From Streptomyces sp. GKU 895 (lineage in GTDB: Bacteria > Actinomycetota > Actinomycetes > Streptomycetales > Streptomycetaceae), in contig MWJO01000021.1 of NCBI GenBank assembly GCA_002027195.1, positions 31,969 through 95,968 on the forward strand: a stretch of DNA of 64,000 bases, read 5' to 3'. A program made the translations under genes and the position numbers. A model generated the notes under the pieces. The model saw only the letters and a program-made list of their open reading frames with translations, searched no databases and was not told the origin of the DNA. Each line of letters starts with the position of its first letter. The stretch's first letter is position 1. Of the stretch, positions 54,988-63,022 are shown in pieces.

Positions 54988-55856
54988 TCAGCGCCTGCGC
55001 ATCCCCAGGAAACGGACCGGCGTTCCTGGTACCGCCTGGGCCGCCGCCGAGAGGTCTTCGGTACGCACCACCGCGATGACGGGGTAACCGCCTGTGGTCG
55101 GGTGGTCCGCCAGGAACACCACCGGCCGCCCGTCCGGCGGCACCTGGACCGCGCCCAGGACCATGCCCTCGCTGGGGAGTTCACCCGGCCGGGCCCGCTC
55201 CAGCGCGGGGCCCTCCGTGCGCAGGCCGATGCGATTGCTCGCGGGGGACACCCGGTAGGGGCGGGACGTGAAGGCCCGTACCGCCTCCGGGGTGAACCAG
55301 TCGTCGCGCGGGCCGAGCGTCACCCGGAGGACGAGTTCCGTCGGAGGCGCCGGCTGCGGGGCGACGTCCACGCGCGCGTGGAGGTGTGTCGGAGTGCCCA
55401 GGGGGAGGACCGTGCCGTCCGTGAGCGGAGCCGGGCCCAGGCCGGAGAGGAGGTCGGTGGAGCGGCTGCCGAGCACCGGCTCGACCGTGATGCCGCCGGA
55501 GACGCCCACATAGCTCCGTAGCCCGCGCAGGGCGGTTCCGACGTCCAGGAGCGCCCCGGCGGGCACCCGCACCGGCGCGCCCCACGCGACGGGGCGTCCG
55601 TCCACCCTCACCGGGCACGGAGCGCCGCCGACGGCCACGGTGACCGCCGAACGCGGCCGGAGGGAACAGCCGTTGAGCGTGGTCTCCAGGACGGCCGCCT
55701 CCGGCGGATTGCCGACCAGGCGGTTGACGAGGGCTGCCGCGGGGCCGTCCAGGGCTCCCGCGCGCGGGACGCCGAGGTGCGCGTGGCCCGGGCGGCCCCG
55801 TCCTGCACGGTGGTCAGCGCTCCGGCGCGCACGACGGCGAGGGCGCGGTCCGTCAT
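54988..55856 (-). CDS. pxpC: 5-oxoprolinase subunit C (biotin-dependent carboxyltransferase fold), frame broken as assembled
   Basis: ATG 55856 overlaps the pxpB stop by 4 bp. The first ~20 residues (MTDRALAVVRAGALTTVQDG) are in frame; at about 55796 one missing G shifts it. Restoring it gives the family-diagnostic RPGHAHLGVPRAGALD and VNRLVGNPPEAAVLE, continuing through YVGVSGGI, GDxxP-type VLPLGT and RVSPASNRIGLR to 54988 (289 aa). It is the KipA/PxpC subunit that, with PxpA and PxpB, hydrolyses 5-oxoproline to glutamate using ATP. Confidence 0.87.
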
Positions 55857-56483
55857 GCCCCCACCGCCCCCACCGGTACGAACCTCACGCGCGTGCCCGG
55901 CGACAGCAGCGCGGCCGGTACGCGCGCGTGGTCCCACAGCACGGCCTCCGTGGTCCCGATCAGTTGCCAACCGCCCGGCGAGGACCGGGGGTACACGCCC
56001 GTGTAGGGCCCCGCCAACGCCACCGCGCCGGCGGGGACGGCCGTACGCGGCGTGGCTCGGCGTGGGACGTCGTACCGCTCCGGCAGGCCGGTGAGGTAGC
56101 CGAAGCCGGGGGCGAACCCGCAGAAGGCGACGCTGAACTCGGTGGCCGCGTGGATGCGGGCCACCTCGTGCGGTGCCACACCCCAGTGCGCGGCCACGTC
56201 GGCCAGGTCCGGGCCGTCGTAGCGCACGGGGAGTTCGACGACGGCACGCGCGCGCGGGGGAGCGGGGCGGGACGTCGGCGGCGGCCAGTTCGGCGGCGAG
56301 GCGGGCCGGGTCGGTCAGGCCGTCGAGGAGGACCGTGCGGGCCGCGGGGACGATCTCGCGGACCGACAGGGAGCCCTCCGCGCGGCGGCGCAGGAGTTCC
56401 GCGTGCAACGCCTGCGACTCGTCGCCCGACGACACCTCCAGGAGCAGCGCCGCGTCGCCGACGGGCAGCGCTCTCATGCTCAT
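55853..56483 (-). CDS. pxpB: 5-oxoprolinase subunit B, frame broken as assembled
   Basis: ATG 56483 (or ATG 56477). Residues 1-80 (MRALPVGDAALLLEVSS) are in frame. An extra C in the 5-C run near 56258 shifts it. The rest, RAVVELPVRYDGPDLADV, ATEFSVAFCGFAPGFGYLTG and YTGVYPRSSPGGWQLIG, continues to TGA 55853. Repaired length 209 aa. This is the KipI/PxpB fold. It sits between pxpA and pxpC in a single minus-strand operon. Confidence 0.87.
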
Positions 56484-56610
56484 GCGAAGGCCTCCTCGCG
56501 TACGCCCGGTTCCGTGCCGACGGGCAGGGCTCTCGCGCTCTTGCGAGGGGCTCCGCGGCGTACGGGCAGGGCTCTCGCGCTCATGCGAAGGCCTCCACGC
56601 GCACGCCCGA
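56459..56610 (-). repeat. Partial tandem duplication at the pxpA-pxpB junction
   Basis: ACGGGCAG-GCTCTC-CTCATGCGAAGG type sequence occurs around 56460, 56520 and 56565. The pxpA end (EAFA stop) and the pxpB start (MxxRALPV) are both echoed in the 97-bp gap. Confidence 0.6.
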
Positions 56611-57339
56611 CTTCGTCAGCCGCTCCCGCACCCGGCGGGCCAGTTCCACGGCCCCCGGTGTGTCCCCGTGCAGGCACAGCGAGCGGGCCCGGACCTCGAT
56701 GCGGGCGCCGGAGTGCGAGGTGACCACGCCGTCCCGGGCCAAGCCCACCGAGCGGTTCACCACGGCCTCCGGGTCGGTCACCACCGCCCCCTCCACGCGG
56801 CGTGACACCAGCGTGCCCTCGGCCGTGTACGCGCGGTCCGCGAACGCCTCCGTGACGGTCGGCAGGCCCGACTTGCCCGCCAGCTCCAGCAGCCGGGAGC
56901 CGGGCAGGCCGAGCACGGGCAGGGAGGCGTCCGCGAGGAGGACGCCCTCGACGACCGCGCCGGCCTGCTCCTCGTCGTGCACGACGCGGTTGTAGAGCGC
57001 ACCGTGCGGTTTGACGTACGACACGCGCGTGCCGGCCGCGCGGGCGAAGACCTCCAGGGCACCGATCTGGTAGGCAACCTCGGCCGCCAACTCGGCGGGC
57101 GGCACGTCCATCGCGCGCCGCCCGAACCCCGCCAGGTCCCGGTAGGAGACCTGCGCCCCGATCCGTACGCCGCGCTCGGCCGCCTGCTCGCACACCCGCC
57201 GCATGGTGGCCGCGTCCCCGGCGTGGAAGCCGCAGGCCACGTTGGCGCTGGTGACGACGGACAGCAGCTCTTCGTCGTCGGTCAGCCGCCAGCGGCCGAA
57301 GCCCTCGCCGAGGTCGGCGTTGAGATCGATCGAGGTCAT
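56581..57339 (-). CDS. pxpA: 5-oxoprolinase subunit A (LamB/YcsF)
   Basis: A 252-aa protein from ATG 57339. LamB/YcsF family features: IDLNADLGEGFGRW at the start, NVACGFHAGDAATM, IGAQVSYRDLAGFGRR, and VKPHGALYN with YTAEGTLVSR. It is the carboxypeptidase-like component of the bacterial ATP-dependent 5-oxoprolinase PxpABC, converting pyroglutamate to glutamate. Frame intact. It lies 43 bp after the hydro-lyase gene. Confidence 0.93.
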   Translation of the reverse strand: MTSIDLNADLGEGFGRWRLTDDEELLSVVTSANVACGFHAGDAATMRRVCEQAAERGVRIGAQVSYRDLAGFGRRAMDVPPAELAAEVAYQIGALEVFARAAGTRVSYVKPHGALYNRVVHDEEQAGAVVEGVLLADASLPVLGLPGSRLLELAGKSGLPTVTEAFADRAYTAEGTLVSRRVEGAVVTDPEAVVNRSVGLARDGVVTSHSGARIEVRARSLCLHGDTPGAVELARRVRERLTKSGVRVEAFA

Positions 57340-57382
57340 GGAACTTCCGTGTCTCCTTTCGGGGTGGGTGCGTGGGCCCTGC

Positions 57383-58288
57383 TCAGGCCACGCGGTACTG
57401 CTGGTCGCGGGCGTCGGTGAGGAACATCTGGCCCGGTGCGTGGGTGAGGGCGAACGGTGGCCGTGAGGCCATCACCGCGGCCTGCGGGGTCACCCCGCAG
57501 CCCCAGAACACCGGGATGTCGTCCGGGTGCAGGTCCACCGGGTCGCCGAAGTCCGGGCGGCCGAGATCCTCGATGCCGAGGGTCGTCGGGTCGCCGCAGT
57601 GCACCGGGCCGCCGTGCACCGCGGGGAGCAGGCTGCTCTCGCGGATCGCCGCCGACAGATGCTGCGGCGGCACCGGCCGCATCGACACCACCATCGGGCC
57701 GTGGATCCGCCCGGCGGGGCGGCACTGCCAACTGGTCTCGTACATCGGGACGTTGCGTCCCTGCTCGAGGTGCCGGATCGGGACGCCCGCCTCGGTCAGC
57801 GCCCATTCGAAGGTGAAGCTGCACCCGATCAGGAACGACACCAGGTCGTCCCGCCAGTGCGCGCGCACGTCGGTCGGCTCGTCCACGAGCTCGCCGTCCT
57901 GCCACACCCGGTAGCGCGGCAGGTCGGTCCGCAGGTCGGCGCCGGGCGCCAGCACTGTCGTAGGAGATCCGGCGTCGGTGACGTCGAGCACGGGACAGGG
58001 CTTGGGGTTGCGCTGGCAGAACAGGAGCATGTCGTACGCCCAGTCCGCGGGCACCGAGATCAGGTTGACCTGGGTGTGGCCCGCGGCGACTCCTGCCGTG
58101 GGGCCCGTGAGGCCGGCCCGGAAGCGGGTGCGGGCCTCTTGCGGGCTCCACGCACGCGCGTGCTCGTCGACGAGGGTCACGGGGCGGTCTTCGTCGTCGA
58201 CAAGGGTCACGGGGCGGTCTTCGTCGTCGACGAGGGTCGCGGGGCGGGCTTTCGACACGGTCGTGAGACGGTCTTCCGTACGGTTCAC
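57383..58288 (-). CDS. Putative hydro-lyase / D-glutamate cyclase-like protein
   Basis: GTG 58288 overlaps the transporter stop by 4 bp. The 301-aa product has an N-terminal extension with a 10-residue repeat ([10 protein letters not shown] twice, [10 protein letters not shown] once) and then the PF07286 fold: [77 protein letters not shown] and [13 protein letters not shown]. The mammalian relative cyclises D-glutamate to 5-oxo-D-proline. Directly upstream of pxpABC, it may supply 5-oxoproline; this is inference. Confidence 0.88.
   Translation of the reverse strand: MNRTEDRLTTVSKARPATLVDDEDRPVTLVDDEDRPVTLVDEHARAWSPQEARTRFRAGLTGPTAGVAAGHTQVNLISVPADWAYDMLLFCQRNPKPCPVLDVTDAGSPTTVLAPGADLRTDLPRYRVWQDGELVDEPTDVRAHWRDDLVSFLIGCSFTFEWALTEAGVPIRHLEQGRNVPMYETSWQCRPAGRIHGPMVVSMRPVPPQHLSAAIRESSLLPAVHGGPVHCGDPTTLGIEDLGRPDFGDPVDLHPDDIPVFWGCGVTPQAAVMASRPPFALTHAPGQMFLTDARDQQYRVA
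58161..58250 (-). repeat. 30-bp tandem repeat in the hydro-lyase gene
   Basis: Three near-identical 30-bp units encode the decapeptide [10 protein letters not shown] twice and a diverged third copy. They lie before the conserved domain. Confidence 0.75.
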
Positions 58289-59580
58289 GCGAGTTCCTTC
58301 CCACGGGTCTCCGGCAGCCCGAGCAGGGCCAGCGCGGCGAGCGCGTAACCGAGGGCGCCGAAGACCAGCGCGCCGCCCACACCCCAGCTGTCGGCCAGGA
58401 AGCCGACCGTGGTGGGGAAGACGGCGCCCACGGCACGCCCGGCGTTGTACGTGAAGCCCTGTCCCGTGCCGCGCACCGCCGTCGGGTACAGCTCGGCCAG
58501 GAAGGAGCCGAAGCCGCTGAAGATGGCCGACATGCAGAACCCGAGCGGGAAGCCGAGCACGAGGAGCAGGGTGTTGGCGCCGTCCGGGATGTTGGCGTAC
58601 GCCAGGATGCAGATCGCCGACAGCAGGGCGAAGAGCCAGATGTTGCGGCGGCGGCCCAGGCGGTCGGTGAGATAGCCGCCGGTCAGATAGCCGAGGAAGG
58701 CGCCGGAGATCAGGAAGGTCAGATAACCGCCCGTACCGACGACCGACAGCCCTCGGTCGCTCTTCAGATACGTCGGCACCCAGGTGGCGAGCGTGTAGTA
58801 GCCGCCCTGGACGCCGGTCGACAGCAGCCCCGCGAAGATCGTCGTCCGCAGCAGCCCCGGTTTGAAGATCGCCGTGAACGGGGTCTTCCCGCCGCTCTTC
58901 TCCCGTACCGCGACCGCCTCGGGCGCGTCTTGGACGCGGCGGCGCAGCCAGACGACGAGCAGCGCGGGCAGGGCGCCGGTCCAGAACATCACGCGCCACG
59001 CCAGGTCGTCGTCGAGGAACGAGAAGACCAGCGTGTAGACGACGGCGGCCAGTGCCCAGCCCACCGCCCACGAACTCTGGACGGCGCCGAGGGTGCGGCC
59101 CCGGTGCTTCGCGTTCGCGTACTCGGCGACCAGGATCGCGCCGACCGCCCACTCGCCTCCGAAGCCGAGACCCTGGAGCGCGCGGAAGACCAGCAGCGAC
59201 TCGAAGTTGGGTGCGAAACCGCAGGCCACGGTGAAGATCGCGTACGTGATCACCGTGATCATCAGGGCCCTGACCCGGCCGGCCCGGTCGGCAAGTACGC
59301 CCGCGAGGGCGCCGCCGACCCCGGAGGCGAGCAGCGTGACGGTGGTGAAGAGGCCGGTCTGGCCGCTGTCCAGGCCGAAGTACGCGGCCAGCGCGACCAT
59401 GCTCAGCGGCAGCGTGAAGTAGTCGTAGGAGTCGAGGGCATAGCCGCCGAACGCGCCGGCGAAGGCGCGCCGGCCGCGCGGACCGAGGGCCCGGAACCAG
59501 CCCAACGCCCCGTCGTCGGCGGGGCGTTCGGTCTGTGGGGGCTGGGCGGTGAGGGCCTGGGAAGGGGGTGTCGTGCTCAT
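58285..59580 (-). CDS. MFS transporter (AAHS/NanT-type)
   Basis: A 431-aa protein from ATG 59580. About 12 helices. Diagnostic segments: [20 protein letters not shown] in TM1 (a DxYDY motif typical of sialate/acid symporters), [13 protein letters not shown] in loop 2, and [20 protein letters not shown]. It imports organic acids or amino-acid-like anions. It is the first gene of the hydro-lyase-pxpABC operon and probably brings in pyroglutamate or D-glutamate. The promoter is at 59673-59702. Confidence 0.9.
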   Translation of the reverse strand: MSTTPPSQALTAQPPQTERPADDGALGWFRALGPRGRRAFAGAFGGYALDSYDYFTLPLSMVALAAYFGLDSGQTGLFTTVTLLASGVGGALAGVLADRAGRVRALMITVITYAIFTVACGFAPNFESLLVFRALQGLGFGGEWAVGAILVAEYANAKHRGRTLGAVQSSWAVGWALAAVVYTLVFSFLDDDLAWRVMFWTGALPALLVVWLRRRVQDAPEAVAVREKSGGKTPFTAIFKPGLLRTTIFAGLLSTGVQGGYYTLATWVPTYLKSDRGLSVVGTGGYLTFLISGAFLGYLTGGYLTDRLGRRRNIWLFALLSAICILAYANIPDGANTLLLVLGFPLGFCMSAIFSGFGSFLAELYPTAVRGTGQGFTYNAGRAVGAVFPTTVGFLADSWGVGGALVFGALGYALAALALLGLPETRGKELA

Positions 59581-59672
59581 GTGCACCTCGCAGTGGGAGG
59601 ACGGAGGGTGCGGGACTGAGCCGTGCGGTGCGGGTCGTGCGTGGGGGATTCCTACGGTGCGATGTCGTAGCA

Positions 59673-59702
59673 AGGTAGAGGATCGTTGAACGATCCTTCA
59701 AT
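59673..59702 (-). promoter_or_regulatory. Promoter and 17-bp GntR operator of the pxp operon
   Basis: On the minus strand, -35 TTGAAG (59702-59697) and -10 CTACCT (59679-59674) are 17 bp apart. The perfect palindrome GGATCGTT-G-AACGATCC (59680-59696) fills the spacer. It fits the FadR-type GntR core GTT-N-AAC. Confidence 0.7.
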
Positions 59703-59745
59703 ACCCCTGTTGTTTCGTTCTCGTGACTGCGGTTGAATTCCGGGC

Positions 59746-60441
59746 ATGGCAGAGCAGCTGAGCGGACTGGCCGACGACCGTGCCCTCCTGGGCCGCACCA
59801 GCACGGCGGAGCGCGTCTCGGACATCCTCAGGAGCCGCATCGCCGAGGGCTATTTCCCACCCGGCACCCGGCTGTCGGAGGACAGCATCGGCGGCGCCCT
59901 CGGGGTCTCCCGCAACACCCTGCGCGAGTCGTTCCGGCTGCTCACCCACGAGCGCCTGCTCGTCCACGAGCTGAACCGGGGGGTGTTCGTGCGGGTCCTG
60001 ACGGTGGAGGACGTGGAGGACATCTACCGCACCCGACGGCTGGTGGAGTGCGCGGTGGTGCGGGGGCTGGGCGAGCCTCCGTACGCGCTCGACGGGCCCG
60101 CCGAGGCCGTCGAGGGGGGCCTGCGGGCGGTGCGCGAAGGTGACTGGAAAGGGTTGGGTACGGCCAACATCCACTTCCACCGGGAACTGGTCGCCCTCGC
60201 CGCCAGCGAGCGCACCGACGAACTCATGCGCAGCGTCTTCGCCGAGCTCCGGCTCGCCTTCCACGTGGTCGACGACCCGCGTCGGCTGCACGAGCCGTAC
60301 CTGGCGCGGAACCAGCAGATCCTCCGGGCCCTGGAAGCGGGCGACAGGGCCGAGGCCGAGAAGCTGCTCGCGGTCTACCTGGACGACTCGCTGGAGCGGG
60401 TGGTCGAGGTGTACCGGCGCCGGGTGGGAGAGGACGACTAG
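59746..60441 (+). CDS. FadR/FCD-type GntR regulator
   Basis: A 231-aa protein from ATG 59746. An N-terminal GntR winged HTH (about 20-85; [20 protein letters not shown]) is followed by a helical FCD domain (about 90-225) with [16 protein letters not shown] and the metal/carboxylate ligands DWKGL...[20 protein letters not shown] region. FCD regulators bind small carboxylic acids. It diverges from the transporter-hydro-lyase-pxpABC operon and is its likely repressor, with pyroglutamate or glutamate as candidate effector. Confidence 0.9.
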   Translation: MAEQLSGLADDRALLGRTSTAERVSDILRSRIAEGYFPPGTRLSEDSIGGALGVSRNTLRESFRLLTHERLLVHELNRGVFVRVLTVEDVEDIYRTRRLVECAVVRGLGEPPYALDGPAEAVEGGLRAVREGDWKGLGTANIHFHRELVALAASERTDELMRSVFAELRLAFHVVDDPRRLHEPYLARNQQILRALEAGDRAEAEKLLAVYLDDSLERVVEVYRRRVGEDD

Positions 60442-60508
60442 CGTCGGGATCGCGCCGGTCGCCAGGGGTCTGTTCTGCGTCGTTTTAGTCGTTGTCAGAC
60501 CGAGGACC

Positions 60509-60514
60509 TAGTCT
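60509..60514 (+). promoter_or_regulatory. -10 element of the condensin-like operon
   Basis: TAGTCT ends 8 nt before GTG 60522 with no ribosome site between, suggesting a leaderless transcript. Confidence 0.45.
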
Positions 60515-60521
60515 GTGCACC

Positions 60522-62048
60522 GTGACTTCGCCTGCACCGACGGACAGTGTTCCGCCCCAGCTCAGCGCAGCGTCCCGTCCCGCTCCGGGCCCGGCCGCCG
60601 ACGAGGGACTGGCGCGGCGGCTGCGCGCGCTCGCGTGCACCGCGCCGTTGCACGACCTGGACGCGCGCAAGGCGAACCTCGCGGGTGAGTACTCGGTGTA
60701 CGGCATGGCGGAGGTCGCCCTCGCCGCCATCGACCTGGTCACCCTGAACATGGACTTCGACACCGGCGCCGACCACGACCAGATCGTCGCCCGCCTCATC
60801 CCGCGCATCGCCGCGCAGGCCCCCCAGCGGCCCGTCGCCGAGCACGAGCGCGTGGCCCGCTGGGTCCTGGAGAACCTGATCAACGTCGGCAGCGTCGACC
60901 GCGGCTTCCGTGCCGTGTACGGCACCTTCGCGCCGGATGGCACCTATGTGCGCCGCGACTACGACTTCAAGCTGATCGAGGAGGTGCCCGGCCCCGGCGG
61001 CTCGGTGTACCTCCGCACGACCGACGAGGCGGTCAACGTCCTCGTCGGAGCGCTCGACACCGACGTCACCAGCGCCCAGATCGCCGCCGAGGTCAAGCTG
61101 GAGGTGCTGATCAGCCGCGGTCGTCTCGCCGACGCCCAGCTGGCCGCCGAGCAGGCCCGGTACCGGACCGTGCAGTACTCGGAGACGCTGCGCCGGGCCC
61201 TGGACGCCACGCGGCGCAACGTCCGCGCGGTGGACTGGCTGAACGCCGTCCCGGACATGATCACCGAAGCCCTCGACCACGTCGCCGACCGCTACCGCCA
61301 CGAGAACGCGATCCTCACCAACATCCGCAAGGCGCGCGACGAATCCGAGGACCCGGAGCAGAAGCGGCGGGCCGCCGAGCTGGTCGACATCGTCAAGGAC
61401 TGCATCCGGCGCCACACCCAGCTCCAGTCCCGCCTTCTGGAGGCCGGTCCGCTGTTCCGCGCGGAGCAGGACCGGCAGGCCTTCGCGACGCCGCTCACGA
61501 CGTCGGGGACAGACCTCTACGGCCATCTGTTCTCGCCGCTGCTGCCGCTGCCGCTGGAGCAGGCGGTCAAGGTCACCGACGCGTTCTTCGCGCGCGGGAC
61601 CGGTCTGCGGACGCCGGTGTCGGTGCGGGTGGGCGACCTCGTCGACATACTGCTGACGCCGCCGGTGGAGCGCGAGCACCTCGGCGCGGAGATGCCGGAG
61701 CCTGACCTCATCGCCACGCCGGACGACAGCCGGTTCAGCGAGGAGCAGCTGGCGGCGGCCATGGAGCTCCTCGACCTGCCGGCCGACGCGCCCCGGCGGC
61801 TGTCCGGGCTGCTGGCCGACGCGCGCCGTCAGGACCCCGATCTGCCGTATCTCGTGGCCCTGTTGGCCGTGCACGCGGCCAGTCCGGCGGTGGGCACCGC
61901 CTACCGGCAGGGCGAGGAGAAGCTGCTGTTCGCCGTGGACGACGGGGCCGAGCTGGACGATCCCGAGTTCGGCGGGGCGGATCTCATCGTGGGCACGGCC
62001 CTGCTGGACGCGGCGGGGATGGCGGCGGACAGGACGGAAGCAGCATGA
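60522..62048 (+). CDS. MksF/JetA-like kleisin subunit (candidate)
   Basis: GTG 60522 is chosen from the -10 at 60509-60514; the TTG at 60492 is less likely. A 508-aa soluble protein. About 35-150 form a winged-helix-like N-terminal part (VYGMAEVALAAIDLVTLNM, VARWVLENLINVG). A long helical middle follows (about 175-330, with LADAQLAAEQARYRTVQYSE and KARDESEDPEQKRRAAELVDIV). The C-terminal part (about 350-500) is again compact (FSEEQLAAAMELLDLP). A kleisin would have this layout. It is the first gene of three followed by a MksE-sized and an SMC/MukB-like ATPase. Family assignment is by architecture and context, not sequence motif. Confidence 0.6.
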   Translation: MTSPAPTDSVPPQLSAASRPAPGPAADEGLARRLRALACTAPLHDLDARKANLAGEYSVYGMAEVALAAIDLVTLNMDFDTGADHDQIVARLIPRIAAQAPQRPVAEHERVARWVLENLINVGSVDRGFRAVYGTFAPDGTYVRRDYDFKLIEEVPGPGGSVYLRTTDEAVNVLVGALDTDVTSAQIAAEVKLEVLISRGRLADAQLAAEQARYRTVQYSETLRRALDATRRNVRAVDWLNAVPDMITEALDHVADRYRHENAILTNIRKARDESEDPEQKRRAAELVDIVKDCIRRHTQLQSRLLEAGPLFRAEQDRQAFATPLTTSGTDLYGHLFSPLLPLPLEQAVKVTDAFFARGTGLRTPVSVRVGDLVDILLTPPVEREHLGAEMPEPDLIATPDDSRFSEEQLAAAMELLDLPADAPRRLSGLLADARRQDPDLPYLVALLAVHAASPAVGTAYRQGEEKLLFAVDDGAELDDPEFGGADLIVGTALLDAAGMAADRTEAA

Positions 62049-62078
62049 GCCGACGAACAGTGGGCCGACGAACAGTGG
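62049..62078 (+). repeat. 15-bp tandem duplication between genes
   Basis: GCCGACGAACAGTGG is present twice back to back, immediately after the stop of the first condensin-like gene. Confidence 0.7.
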
Positions 62079-62094
62079 ATCGAGGAGACCGACC

Positions 62095-62985
62095 GTGACC
62101 GAGCACGTCGAGTGGAGTGAGCCGGAAGCCGGACCCGCGCCGGTCCCCGCCGCCGTCACCCCCGCCGACGCCGCCGACGCGGCGCGGCTCGTCGCCTTCG
62201 GGCTCCAGCCCAAGCTGCAGCCCGCGCGGACCAGGAGTACACCGAACTGCTGCGGCGCTACCGGGAGGACGGGGCGTTCGCGCGGCTCGCCGACGCCGTG
62301 GCCGCCGGACTGGGACTCGTCGTCCTGGAGGTGTCCCCCCGCGCGGGGGTGGGCGGTCACCGCCGCCGAGGACTCCGTGTTCGCCGTACGGATGGGCGAC
62401 TACGCACGCCGGACCTCCGCCGACGGCAGCGACCGCTTCCTGCACGGCCTGGCCCATCTGGCCGTCGCCGCCCTCGCGTTCCCGCGGCCCGAGGACCTCG
62501 CCGACGACGGCTACATCGGACGCGTGAGTGTCAACGGCGTCGACGCGTTCGTCCGGCAGGCGTGCCGACGCCTGGAGGAGCGCGCCGAGGAGGTGGGCGA
62601 GAACACCGACCCCGCCACCGAGGCGCCCGGCCTGGAGGCCGCCTGGCGGATCTGGGCGAGACGCAGCGCCACCGGTGCCACGAAGGACGCGCGCCGCCTC
62701 GCCGGGTCCACCACCGGCATCATCGGCAAGGCCGTCGCCTTCCTCACCGACTCCGGCTTCCTCCAGCGCACCGGCGACGACAACGGCGGCACGTACCGCA
62801 CGACGGCCCGCTACCAGCTCCAGGTGCGGGACATGGCCGGCAGCGCCGCCATGGCCGAGCTGCTGGAACTGGGCGTCGTCCCCGTGACCGACGGCACCCC
62901 GACGCTGCTGCCCGCCGAGAACACCGAGGACCTGGAGCTGGCGGCCGACGCCGGACTGCCGTTCCACGCGTCGTCCTCGTCCTGA
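62095..62985 (+). CDS. MksE/JetB-like subunit (candidate), with two compensating indels
   Basis: GTG 62095 follows GAGGAG. The frame is open for 296 aa, but residues about 46-85 look wrong. A missing G near 62232 and an extra G near 62350 put this stretch out of frame; the corrected reading is DQEYTELLRRYREDGAF then LADAVAAGLGLVVLEV, natural protein. The C-terminal part (DRFLHGLAHLAVAALAF, GSTTGIIGKAVAFLTDSGFLQR) is a winged-helix-like region. Size and position between a kleisin-like and an SMC-like gene match MksE/MukE. Confidence 0.6.
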   Translation: MTEHVEWSEPEAGPAPVPAAVTPADAADAARLVAFGLQPKLQPARTRSTPNCCGATGRTGRSRGSPTPWPPDWDSSSWRCPPARGWAVTAAEDSVFAVRMGDYARRTSADGSDRFLHGLAHLAVAALAFPRPEDLADDGYIGRVSVNGVDAFVRQACRRLEERAEEVGENTDPATEAPGLEAAWRIWARRSATGATKDARRLAGSTTGIIGKAVAFLTDSGFLQRTGDDNGGTYRTTARYQLQVRDMAGSAAMAELLELGVVPVTDGTPTLLPAENTEDLELAADAGLPFHASSSS

Positions 62986-63022
62986 ACTCCCCCCACCTGC
63001 CGAAGACTTACGAGAGTCCGCC

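Noticed and set aside
57383..59701. Single 772-aa minus-strand frame suggesting a fusion of transporter and hydro-lyase
   Set aside because: The transporter is read in a different frame with its own stop at 58285; only the part after GTG 58288 is real in this frame.
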